DNA from: a virus
Length of the DNA stretch: 64,000 nt
Direction: 5' to 3' (one strand)
IMG/VR virus record: IMGVR_UViG_3300034061_005995
Coordinates: 1 to 64,000 of that record
Positions 25,721 through 33,803 of this stretch are shown here, in pieces (the first letter of the stretch is position 1; each line of letters begins with the position of its first letter). Under the pieces are notes generated by a model, which saw only the letters and a program-made list of their open reading frames with translations, made no database searches and was not told where the DNA came from. Made by a program: the position numbers and the translations under genes.

Positions 25721-26971
25721 ATGAAAATTTTTATCCAAATTGCCAGTTATCGTGACCCTCAATTATTACAAACAATTAAAAGTTGTTTAGAAAATTCAAG
25801 ATACCCTGAGAATTTAGTATTTTCAATTGCAAGGCAATATCATAATGATGATACCTTTGACGATTTATCAGAATATTATAATGATGATAGATTCAAAATA
25901 TTGAACATCCCGCATGAAGAATCTCTTGGTGTTTGTTGGGCAAGAAATCTAACACAACAATTATATAATGGTGAAGAATATACATTACAAATTGATTCAC
26001 ATATGAGATTTTCCAAAGATTGGGATATCACATTAATTGAAATGATTCAACAATTAAAAAATAATGGGTATTTAAAACCATTATTGACAGGATATATGCC
26101 ATCATTTGACCCAGATAATGACCCAAATAGTCGTATTCAAACACCCTGGAGAATGGTTTTTGACAGATTTATCCCTGAAGGTGCGGTATTTTTTTTACCT
26201 GAAGTAATTCCAGGATATTTAAATTTAACTGAACCTATACATTCAAGATTTTATTCTGCACATTTTTGTTTTACAATTGGAGATTTTGTTAAAGAAGTTC
26301 AACATGACCCATTAATGTATTTTCATGGTGAAGAAATATCAATTGCTGCAAGAGCTTACACACATGGTTATGATTTATTTCATCCACATAAAGTTGTATT
26401 ATGGCACGAATATACAAGAAAAAATCGTGTTAAACAATGGGACGATGACCCAAAATGGACGGAAAAGAATGATAAATCACATTTAAGGAATAGAAAACTC
26501 TTTAGCATGGATGGTGAAATGTATAATCCTGCCGAATTTGGAATTTATGGATTTGGAAATATAAGAACTTTACGAGATTACGAGATATATAGTGGAATAC
26601 ATTTTGGTAAACGAGCTGTTCAACAATATACTTTAGATAAAAAATATCCACCCAATCCTTATAACTTTAAAAACGTATCTGAATGGGAAGATTCATTCTC
26701 AAGAATTTTTAAACACTGTATAGATTTACATAAAGATTTTGTAAATTTTGATGATTATGAATTTTGGGTTGTAGCATATCATGATGAGCAAGATAATACA
26801 ATATTTAGACAAGATTGTGGTATTAGTGAAATTAAACAATTAAAATCCTCAAATGAAGAATACTATAAAATTTGGAGAGAATTTCAAACTACTAAACAAC
26901 CAAGAAAATGGGTTGTTTGGCCATATTCAAAATCTAAAGGGTGGTGTGATAAAATAGAAAAAATCTTATGA
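25721..26971 (+). CDS. Skp1-type N-acetylglucosaminyltransferase family protein (GlcNAc, PF11397-like)
   Basis: A 416-residue protein with the hallmarks of the family typified by Dictyostelium Gnt1, which adds GlcNAc to a hydroxyproline of Skp1: IFIQIASYRDPQLLQTIKSC at the start, SLGVCWARNLTQQLYNGEEYTLQIDSHMRF around 70-100 (metal-binding DSH in place of DxD), WDITLIEMIQQL, and a later HGEEISIAARAYTHGYDLFHPHK. Family membership is strong by eye. In the cytoplasm of an infected cell it would transfer GlcNAc from UDP-GlcNAc to an acceptor, plausibly a Thr/Pro-rich phage protein. No prolyl hydroxylase is visible in the window. Starts a run of five overlapping genes. Confidence 0.82.
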   Translation: MKIFIQIASYRDPQLLQTIKSCLENSRYPENLVFSIARQYHNDDTFDDLSEYYNDDRFKILNIPHEESLGVCWARNLTQQLYNGEEYTLQIDSHMRFSKDWDITLIEMIQQLKNNGYLKPLLTGYMPSFDPDNDPNSRIQTPWRMVFDRFIPEGAVFFLPEVIPGYLNLTEPIHSRFYSAHFCFTIGDFVKEVQHDPLMYFHGEEISIAARAYTHGYDLFHPHKVVLWHEYTRKNRVKQWDDDPKWTEKNDKSHLRNRKLFSMDGEMYNPAEFGIYGFGNIRTLRDYEIYSGIHFGKRAVQQYTLDKKYPPNPYNFKNVSEWEDSFSRIFKHCIDLHKDFVNFDDYEFWVVAYHDEQDNTIFRQDCGISEIKQLKSSNEEYYKIWREFQTTKQPRKWVVWPYSKSKGWCDKIEKIL

Positions 26972-27540
26972 AGTTAATCGTTGTTATTTGTCATTATCGT
27001 GAAAATTTAAATTGGCTTAAAGATTTAAAACACCCTTATATTGTATATAATAAAAATCCAAATAATAATCATTTATTTGAGAATAATTTACCAAATGTTG
27101 GTTTTGATACTGTTGTTTATTTAAAATATATTATTGATAACTATAATAATTTACCTGATTATATTTGTTTCTCTCAAGATAACCCATTTTATCATTGTTC
27201 AACAATAATTGATAAAATTAACAATTTTAACTTTGATTCAGATTTTGTACCTTTAGGTATTTCATATGTTAGGGACCAAAAAGATATTTTAGAGAAAACT
27301 ATTAAATATGCTGAAGAAAATGGTATTAAATTAAATATTCCAATTAAATTTATAAATTCTGCACAATGTATTGTATCAAAAAAACTAATACTTAAGAATA
27401 CTAAAGAGTTTTACGAAAAAATAAAAGAAACTCTACCAAAAAATGAAATAATAAACCAAACTAATTATATAGTCGAATATTTATGGCCAACAATTTTAGG
27501 CTTTAATGAAGAATTAAAAATTAGTTTTTATAATTGTTAA
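26968..27540 (+). CDS. DUF3431-like protein
   Basis: A 190-residue protein overlapping the preceding gene by four bases (ATGA). LIVVICHYRENLNWLKDL, YIVYNKN, and LPNVGFDTVVYLKYIIDNYNNLPDYICFSQDNPF match the pattern of DUF3431, a family found next to glycosyltransferases and thought to be GT-like. The end (VEYLWPTILGF) also fits. It likely acts in the same glycan pathway as its neighbours; the reaction is unknown. Confidence 0.65.
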   Translation: MKLIVVICHYRENLNWLKDLKHPYIVYNKNPNNNHLFENNLPNVGFDTVVYLKYIIDNYNNLPDYICFSQDNPFYHCSTIIDKINNFNFDSDFVPLGISYVRDQKDILEKTIKYAEENGIKLNIPIKFINSAQCIVSKKLILKNTKEFYEKIKETLPKNEIINQTNYIVEYLWPTILGFNEELKISFYNC

Positions 27541-28355
27541 TGATGAAAAAAGCTCTAATAGGATTATCCAATAATATTTTGACTAATATTAATAAAATTA
27601 AAGTATGGTCAAAAAGTTTTAAACAATATTCAGATGGTGACATAATATTATTATGTGCAAATACTAATAAATTAGAAATGGATTTATGTAAGTCTCTTGG
27701 AATAATTACAGTTCCAGTTTTAGTTAACGATATAAATTATATTAATCATAAAAGATTATTAATTACCAAAGAAGTATTAGAAACTTATAAGTATGACGTA
27801 TGTATAATAACTGATGTTTTTGATGTTGTATTTCAATCGGACCCATTTAAAAAATTAGATTTTGAAAATTTTGATATTTTTGTTAGCGGTGAGGGCGTAA
27901 ATGTTAATCAAGAACCTTGGAATTCAGATAATATTAATAAACTTTTTCCACAACATTTTAATGCTTGTGTAAATACTGAAATTATTAATTCTGGAGTAAT
28001 TGCTGGTAAACGCTTATCACTAATTAAATTACTTGATATGATGTATAATTTATGTCAAGAAAGTAATAATAATCATAATATTAAAGACCAAGCCGCATTA
28101 ATTGTTTTAGTATCATTAAACTTAATACCCAATTTAAAAATATTTAATTTGGATGATGGATGGGCAATGCATTGTGCTGTTGCAGGTCCAACACAATTTT
28201 TTGATGCTTGGGGATTTAGAAATAATTTGAAATATGGAATACCCCAATTAATTAATAAAACTATATGTACTAAAACTGGCGATGTTTTTGACATTGTTCA
28301 TCAATTTAATCGTATAGATAAATGGAATGAAATTTTAACAAATGAATACATTTAA
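27540..28355 (+). CDS. Putative GT-A glycosyltransferase
   Basis: A 271-residue protein. After KKALIGLSNNILTNINKIKVW it shows the donor-site segment YDVCIITDVFDVVFQSDPF (acidic D-x-x-D like DxD) around residue 87-105 and IINSGVIAGKRLSLIKLLDMM, which is typical of GT8/GT77-like or DUF-type nucleotide-diphospho-sugar transferases, plus a final DIVHQFNR. The ATG at 27540 overlaps the TAA of the preceding gene by one base; a second ATG follows at once. Enzymatic role inferred from fold motifs. Confidence 0.6.
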   Translation: MMKKALIGLSNNILTNINKIKVWSKSFKQYSDGDIILLCANTNKLEMDLCKSLGIITVPVLVNDINYINHKRLLITKEVLETYKYDVCIITDVFDVVFQSDPFKKLDFENFDIFVSGEGVNVNQEPWNSDNINKLFPQHFNACVNTEIINSGVIAGKRLSLIKLLDMMYNLCQESNNNHNIKDQAALIVLVSLNLIPNLKIFNLDDGWAMHCAVAGPTQFFDAWGFRNNLKYGIPQLINKTICTKTGDVFDIVHQFNRIDKWNEILTNEYI

Positions 28356-29106
28356 AACTTGTAAAGTTATTTGTTTTACACCACAAACATATAACTCATA
28401 TTTTGGGTGGTGGAAATCATTATTAAATACTTCAAATACATTTTTAATTGTTGATAACAGCTCAAATGCAAAAATTGATTATTCTGGGTTTATATATAAT
28501 GAAGATGATATTCGAAAAAATTTTAATTTTAAAGAAACCGTTAATAGAAATCATTATTGGAATGCACAAGGAAATAAAAATATAATTTGGTTTTATGCCT
28601 ATTTAAGAATGTTAAATTATTATATAAATAATAACAAATATGATTATTATTGGTTTTTTGATGATGATGTTTATTGTAACAATTGGGAACATTTCTTAAA
28701 TTCTTTTGAAGACGATGATTCAGACTTTTTATCATATTTTTTATTTAAGAATTTAAATGTAGAATCTTATCCTGAAATCCCAAAAGTTGATAATAAAATG
28801 TTTTCTGGAAATTTATGGTTTCAAAGATTTCCATCACATGGTGATAAGCTTGAACCTAACACTAATGATTTATTTGGTTCTTTTTTTCCAATTGTAAGAT
28901 TTTCTAAGAGAGCGTTAGAAAAATTAAAAGAACTAACATTAAACGATTTTCATGGATATGGTGAAGGGTTTGTTCCAACAACGTTAGCCAAATATGGTTA
29001 TAAAATTAATACAATATTCAATAACGAAAATAAATCAAAGTATTTCGATACTAATAAAATTAATATTACACATAAAAATATAAAAATTAATTGGGAATGG
29101 CTTTAA
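28342..29106 (+). CDS. Putative GT-A glycosyltransferase with DDD motif
   Basis: A 254-residue protein, overlapping the previous gene by 14 bases. The strand YYWFFDDDVYCNNWEHFL (about 109-126) is a clear metal-binding acidic motif after a GT-A beta strand, and YGEGFVPTTLAKYGYKI at about 213-230 resembles a catalytic-loop region following the acceptor site. Many Asn/Phe/Tyr residues reflect the low GC content. The family is not identified; a glycosyltransferase role is likely. Confidence 0.6.
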   Translation: MNTFKTCKVICFTPQTYNSYFGWWKSLLNTSNTFLIVDNSSNAKIDYSGFIYNEDDIRKNFNFKETVNRNHYWNAQGNKNIIWFYAYLRMLNYYINNNKYDYYWFFDDDVYCNNWEHFLNSFEDDDSDFLSYFLFKNLNVESYPEIPKVDNKMFSGNLWFQRFPSHGDKLEPNTNDLFGSFFPIVRFSKRALEKLKELTLNDFHGYGEGFVPTTLAKYGYKINTIFNNENKSKYFDTNKINITHKNIKINWEWL

Positions 29107-29894
29107 ATAATCCTGTAATAGTAACTGCTCTATTTGATATTGGTAGAGAAACTTGGAATAATTATACAATGTCATATCATACATATTGTTGGTGGGCAAG
29201 AAACACTTTATCATTAGACTCAAACATTGTTGTATATACTGAAGAAAAATTCTTAACTGAGCTTAAGAATTATAGACGCGAATTTGACCCGAATTTAGAA
29301 AAGACAATTTTTATTACAAAAAAAATAACAGAATTAGATTGTTATACAATTTATTATGAAAAATTAAAAACATTAATGGAATCTGAAAAATTTATTAATA
29401 AAATAAGTTTTAAGAATGTTCCAGAAATGTGTCAACCACTATATAACATTATTATGTTTAACAAAGTATTCTTTTTAAAAGATACTATTGATAATAAATA
29501 TTTTAATAATGATGTTGTAATATGGGCCGATGCTGGAGGATTAAGGGATGATATTAATGTATATAAAAATACTACTTGGCCAAAAATTACAAAATTAAAT
29601 CTATTAGATAAAAATGTTGTAACAGTATTTTCACACAACCTTGATGTAAATATTACAGATTTTGAATATCATGCATTATCACAAATTAGAAATATCCAGG
29701 GTACTTGTTTTTTTGTTCCGTCTCATTTGATTGATATTTTAATAACTGTTTTAAATCAAACTATTAATGACGCAATAAATAATTCATATATCGGAAGTGA
29801 TGAAAAAATATTTGATATTTGCTATACCAAGCATAAGTCATTGTTTAATTTAATAAAAAGTAATTGGAGAGAATATTTTAATTATTTTAAATAA
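29097..29894 (+). CDS. HtrL/YibB-like protein
   Basis: A 265-residue protein. PVIVTALFDIGRETWNNYTM, the SLDSNIVVYTEE strand, and the later NDVVIWADAGGLRDD fit the HtrL_YibB family, which in enterobacteria lies in the LPS core locus and is predicted to be a GT-A-like transferase. The ATG at 29097 is used; an upstream TTG is unlikely. The start overlaps the previous gene by 10 bases. Last gene of the glycosyltransferase island; a TATTTAT motif and a BppU-like gene follow. Confidence 0.65.
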   Translation: MALNNPVIVTALFDIGRETWNNYTMSYHTYCWWARNTLSLDSNIVVYTEEKFLTELKNYRREFDPNLEKTIFITKKITELDCYTIYYEKLKTLMESEKFINKISFKNVPEMCQPLYNIIMFNKVFFLKDTIDNKYFNNDVVIWADAGGLRDDINVYKNTTWPKITKLNLLDKNVVTVFSHNLDVNITDFEYHALSQIRNIQGTCFFVPSHLIDILITVLNQTINDAINNSYIGSDEKIFDICYTKHKSLFNLIKSNWREYFNYFK

Positions 29895-29911
29895 TTAGAT
29901 ATTTATCTTAA

Positions 29912-30271
29912 ATGGAGTTTTTTATTCAAAAAGGTGCAACATTACCATTATTAAAAATGCAAATAGTTAAAGATGGTAGAACTGATTATTCAGGTATAAC
30001 TTCTTTTATTGAAACATCAAGTATTACTTTTTCAATGATTGATGTTAGTACAGGAATTCCAAAAATAGTTTCAAATGGTGCAGGATTTGTTTCAAAAACA
30101 TTCATTGACCCAATACATACACCTGAATATTATATCTATTATAGATTTTCACAAAAAGATACAAATAAAGTTGGAAGATATGAAGGCCAGTTTTTATTAA
30201 AGAATGACATTGGTGATTTAATTGTCCCAATTAGAGAACCATTATTTATAAATGTCGTAGATTTCATTTGA
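29912..30271 (+). CDS. Stand-alone BppU-like N-terminal domain
   Basis: A 119-residue protein homologous to the first 120 residues of the protein at 10916-12010: FFIQKGATLPLLKMQIVKDGRTDY, ITFSMID, and an ending REPLFINVVDF. It lacks linker and adhesin head. It might be a free docking subunit or the remnant of a longer protein, but its end is clean and there is no degenerate continuation. A TATTTAT motif ends five bases before the ATG. Confidence 0.7.
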   Translation: MEFFIQKGATLPLLKMQIVKDGRTDYSGITSFIETSSITFSMIDVSTGIPKIVSNGAGFVSKTFIDPIHTPEYYIYYRFSQKDTNKVGRYEGQFLLKNDIGDLIVPIREPLFINVVDFI

Positions 30272-30301
30272 CAAAAATATAATTTTTAGTTATCATTTTT
30301 G
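30268..30301 (+). promoter_or_regulatory. Bacteroidota-type promoter candidate for DNA polymerase
   Basis: TTG(ACA) at 30268-30273 and CATTTTTG at 30294-30301 are 23 bases apart. This matches the Bacteroidota vegetative pattern (-33 TTG, -7 TAnnTTTG) with one mismatch in the -7 box. It overlaps the stop of the preceding gene and lies 60 bases upstream of the polymerase ATG. It differs from the TATTTAT motif near structural genes, consistent with early versus late control. Inference. Confidence 0.35.
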
Positions 30302-30303
30302 AA

Positions 30304-30321
30304 GTTAAGGTTAATGTTAAC
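30304..30321 (+). repeat. Three tandem GTTAAN hexamers upstream of DNA polymerase
   Basis: GTTAAG, GTTAAT and GTTAAC follow each other directly just after the promoter candidate, and GTTTAAC occurs a few bases later. Repeats of this kind can be protein binding sites; nothing more can be supported. Confidence 0.5.
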
Positions 30322-30362
30322 GTAGTTTAACAGCAAATTTACCACTTTAAAAATTAAAATTT

Positions 30363-33152
30363 ATGATATCACAAGATGAAATTAGGACCTTTTTGGAAGG
30401 TTCTGACCCTGAGAAATATATCGTATCAGTTGAATATGATTATATTTCTGACAGTATTTACAAAATTAAACAATTACCAGATAAAGGTTTAGTTTTAGAA
30501 TCTGAAAGCTTTACCCCATTTGCATGGGTTAGCGATTTTACAAGCATTAAATTTTATAATTCTGATGTTGAATTACAAAAAGCTGCTAAAACTAAATATA
30601 AAATTGTCATTGAAAAATTAAGAACTGATGATAATTTTAGATTGAAAAATGGTTTAAAATATTTAGTTAAATCCTTAGATGGTTATAGAAGTTTAATATC
30701 TTTTTTTAGAGATGGTGGAATAGACCCTTGGGGTGAACAGTTTAAAAATGATATTTTAATATTATCCCCAGTTGAGCAATTTTTAATCCAAAAAGAAAAG
30801 AGATTATTTAAAGGATTTGATGAATATAATGATATTAATAGGTTAGTATTTGACTTAGAGACAACATCATTAGACCCAAAAACTGGAAGAATATTCATGA
30901 TTGGTATAAAAGATAATCGTGGATATAGAAAGGTTTTAGAGTGTTCAGATGACCAAACAGAAAAAGAAGCAATAGTTGAATTCTTTAACATTCTTAACGA
31001 ATTGAAACCATCAATTATTGCTGGGTATAATTCGGCAAACTTCGACTGGAACTTTTTATTTGAAAGATGTAAAATATTAAAAATTAATATTAAAGATGTT
31101 GCTAAAACATTACATTCAAAATATAAAATAAAAACTAAAGATGCTATATTAAAACTTGGTAATGAAGTTGAACCATATACTCAAGTTGATATGTGGGGAT
31201 TTAGTATAATTGATATTATTCATTCCGTTAGGAGAGCACAAGCTATTAACTCAGATATTAAATCTGCAGGTCTTAAATATATAACAAAATATTTACAACT
31301 TGAAGCTAAAGACCGTGTTTATATTGAACATAAAAGTATTTCTAATTTATATTACGACACTAATGATTATTGGTTAAATACATTAAATGGTAATTACAAA
31401 AAAGTTGGTGTAGATTCTAAAATTGATTCAATATGTGAAAAAAAGAATGAAATTTATACTAAGGTAAAAGGTTCTCAACTTGTTGAAATGTATCTTGATG
31501 ATGACTTAGAAGAAACTTTAAAGGTTGATGAGGAGTTTAATCAAGGGTCATTCTTACTTGCGGGATTGGTTCCAACAACATATTTAAGAATTTGTACTAT
31601 GGGTACTGCATCATTATGGAAAATGTTGATGCTTGCTTGGAGCTATAAAAATGGGTTAGCAATACCTAAAAAAGATACTCAAAGAGATTTTGTTGGTGGA
31701 TTATCAAGATTGTTAAAAGTTGGATACTCAAAAAACGTATTAAAACTCGACTTTAGTTCATTGTATCCATCAATTCAACTTGTACATGACATATTTCCAG
31801 ATTGTGATATTACTGGAGTAATGAAAAGCTTATTGAAATATTTTAGGGATACAAGGATATCATATAAGAATTTAGCTGAACAATTATATGAAACAGATAA
31901 TAAAAAATCGTTATCTTATGGTAGAAAACAATTACCTATTAAAATATTTATTAACTCAATGTTTGGCGCATTGTCAGCCCCAAATGTATTTCCATGGGCC
32001 GATATGAATAAAGGTGAGCAAATAACATGTACTGGAAGGCAATACTTAAGACAAATGATTAATTTTTTCATCGAAAAAGGTTATACACCACTTGTGATGG
32101 ATACTGATGGTGTTAACTTTTCAAAACCTGATGGATATGAATCCAGAGTATATATTGGTAAAGGTTTAAATTGGAAAGTTAAACTTGGAAAGGAATATTA
32201 CGGTGATAATGCTGATGTTGCAGAATTTAATGATAAATTCATGAGAGGTGAAATGGCTTTAGATACTGACGGTACCTGGCCAGCTTGTATAAATTTATCA
32301 AGAAAAAATTACGCAGTAATTGATGCTAAAGGTAAAGTTAAATTAACAGGTGCAACAATTAAAAGTAAAAAACTACCGATATATATTGAAGAATTTTTAG
32401 ACAAAGGTATTAAATTATTATTAAATGGTTCAGGATATGAATTTATTGAATGGTATTATGAATACATAGAATTAATTTATAATCAACAGATTCCTTTAAG
32501 AAAAATTGCACAAAGAGCAAAAGTTAAATTAACAATTGATGAATATATTCAAAGATTAAAAACTAAAACAAAAGCTGGTCATGGAATGTCCAGAATGGCT
32601 CATATGGAATTAGTAATTAAAGAAAATTTAAAAGTTAACTTAGGTGATGAGATATTATATATAAATAATGGTAAAAAAGTTTCTACTGGGGATGTTCAAA
32701 AAATTAAAAAACCTAAAAAAGGATGGTCCGAAGAACAAATTGAACAATACTACTCAGTATATGGTAAAAATCCAAATGAGGCATCTGACCATGAAATATT
32801 CCTAAATTGTTATATTCTAAATCATCAAGATGTTGAAAATAATCCAAACATGATTGGTGAATATAATTTTAAAAGGTCTATTGCAATTTTTAATAAAAGA
32901 ATTGAACCTTTGTTAGTATGTTTTCATCCTGATATCAGAGACTCAATATTAGTTGATTCACCAGATAAAAGAGAATTCTTTACAAAAGAACAATGTACAC
33001 TTGTAAATGGATATCCTTTTGAAGCTCATGACCAAGATGATTTAAATGATGATGTTATGCTAATGGAAAATAGAGAAAATATTTTTTGGGAAAATATTGG
33101 TGTTAATCCAAATTATATTTATACCTTTGCTGAAGAAAACGTAGTAAACTAA
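30363..33152 (+). CDS. 43: DNA polymerase, family B (gp43-like)
   Basis: A complete 929-residue replicative polymerase. Proofreading domain: Exo I VFDLETTSLDP near residue 161, Exo II AGYNSANFDWNFLFERC near 220. Polymerase domain: motif A LDFSSLYPSI near 461, motif B KIFINSMFGALSAPNVF near 527, and motif C VMDTDGVNF near 578, where the usual DTDS is DTDG while both catalytic Asp remain. Length is close to T4 gp43 (898 residues). No intron or intein interrupts the motifs. It copies the phage genome with a presumed clamp that lies outside the window. It is followed 11 bases later by a small gene. Confidence 0.95.
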   Translation: MISQDEIRTFLEGSDPEKYIVSVEYDYISDSIYKIKQLPDKGLVLESESFTPFAWVSDFTSIKFYNSDVELQKAAKTKYKIVIEKLRTDDNFRLKNGLKYLVKSLDGYRSLISFFRDGGIDPWGEQFKNDILILSPVEQFLIQKEKRLFKGFDEYNDINRLVFDLETTSLDPKTGRIFMIGIKDNRGYRKVLECSDDQTEKEAIVEFFNILNELKPSIIAGYNSANFDWNFLFERCKILKINIKDVAKTLHSKYKIKTKDAILKLGNEVEPYTQVDMWGFSIIDIIHSVRRAQAINSDIKSAGLKYITKYLQLEAKDRVYIEHKSISNLYYDTNDYWLNTLNGNYKKVGVDSKIDSICEKKNEIYTKVKGSQLVEMYLDDDLEETLKVDEEFNQGSFLLAGLVPTTYLRICTMGTASLWKMLMLAWSYKNGLAIPKKDTQRDFVGGLSRLLKVGYSKNVLKLDFSSLYPSIQLVHDIFPDCDITGVMKSLLKYFRDTRISYKNLAEQLYETDNKKSLSYGRKQLPIKIFINSMFGALSAPNVFPWADMNKGEQITCTGRQYLRQMINFFIEKGYTPLVMDTDGVNFSKPDGYESRVYIGKGLNWKVKLGKEYYGDNADVAEFNDKFMRGEMALDTDGTWPACINLSRKNYAVIDAKGKVKLTGATIKSKKLPIYIEEFLDKGIKLLLNGSGYEFIEWYYEYIELIYNQQIPLRKIAQRAKVKLTIDEYIQRLKTKTKAGHGMSRMAHMELVIKENLKVNLGDEILYINNGKKVSTGDVQKIKKPKKGWSEEQIEQYYSVYGKNPNEASDHEIFLNCYILNHQDVENNPNMIGEYNFKRSIAIFNKRIEPLLVCFHPDIRDSILVDSPDKREFFTKEQCTLVNGYPFEAHDQDDLNDDVMLMENRENIFWENIGVNPNYIYTFAEENVVN

Positions 33153-33163
33153 TATTTACAAAT

Positions 33164-33445
33164 ATGAAACTTAAAGACTTATGCGTATTTTCAACAGAGT
33201 TTCCAGACGCTGATTTCTGGATTGTAAATAAAGGCACTGAAGAAGAAATTGGTTCACCAACAAAAACATTTGACCCCGAATATATCGGGGTCAAAGTTAC
33301 AAGGACTGATATTTTAGTTCCTGGGTATCTATATTATGCATTTATGTATTTAAAGCAAAATGGTGTTTTATCTAATTTGGCTAAAGAAGTAAATGGAAAA
33401 ATGATAATTAAAATTTCAGATATTAAAGAAATTCCTATTGGGTAA
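33164..33445 (+). CDS. Small protein resembling a type I restriction specificity (HsdS) half-domain
   Basis: A 93-residue protein: DADFWIVNKGTEEEIGSP, then DILVPGYLYYAFMYLKQNG and IKISDIKEIPIG. The order of a short recognition part, a YLYY helix and a final I-x-D-I-K-x-I-P-I resembles the end of HsdS target-recognition domains. It is far shorter than HsdS (about 400 residues) and no HsdM/HsdR lies nearby. Its middle contains a perfect GC-rich inverted repeat. It could be an inhibitor-like mimic or an unrelated fold; low confidence on function. Confidence 0.55.
   Translation: MKLKDLCVFSTEFPDADFWIVNKGTEEEIGSPTKTFDPEYIGVKVTRTDILVPGYLYYAFMYLKQNGVLSNLAKEVNGKMIIKISDIKEIPIG
33269..33295. repeat. 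Perfect 11-bp GC-rich inverted repeat inside a gene
   Basis: TTTGACCCCGA and TCGGGGTCAAA flank the loop ATATA. In a genome this AT-rich, a hairpin with seven G-C pairs is striking. It lies inside coding sequence (residues FDPEYIGVK) and has no T-run after it, so a normal terminator is unlikely. Confidence 0.85.
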
Positions 33446-33773
33446 TTTTTTTACCATCACTGGATACAATATACCAATTATTGTTTACCAAAATAAATTC
33501 AATACTAACACCCTTACTAATTGCAATTTCATCATATTCTTCATCAATTAGACCAATACTTGGAAGTATTAAAACATTAGTTAATGCTTTTATTATAATA
33601 TGGTCTGTTGTTGACGCATCTAAAGTTATTTTGCAATTATCAACAGATTTAACAATAACCAAAAATTCACCTCTTGTTCTAAAATTAGAATCTGAAACAA
33701 TAACATGTTCAGAAGATTTTATAACATTACCATGAATAATTCTTTCTGAAGGTCTACTTCTAAATATTGCCAT
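33435..33773 (-). CDS. Hypothetical beta-rich phage protein
   Basis: A 112-residue protein rich in Val, Ile, Thr and Ser, predicted as beta strands throughout (FLVIVKSVDNCKITLDAST, FILVNNNWYIVSSDGKKI). Its composition resembles small spike-tip, decoration or fibre-shaft domains of phages, but no family is recognised. It is convergent with the HsdS-like gene, overlapping it by 11 bases. Upstream reads TATATTTAG then ATATG. Confidence 0.55.
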   Translation of the reverse strand: MAIFRSRPSERIIHGNVIKSSEHVIVSDSNFRTRGEFLVIVKSVDNCKITLDASTTDHIIIKALTNVLILPSIGLIDEEYDEIAISKGVSIEFILVNNNWYIVSSDGKKITQ

Positions 33774-33803
33774 ATCTAAATATAAGATTTTTTAAATTAA
33801 AAA

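Noticed and set aside
30363-33152. Intein or intron in DNA polymerase
   Set aside because: Motifs A, B and C are contiguous and spacing matches family B enzymes of this length.
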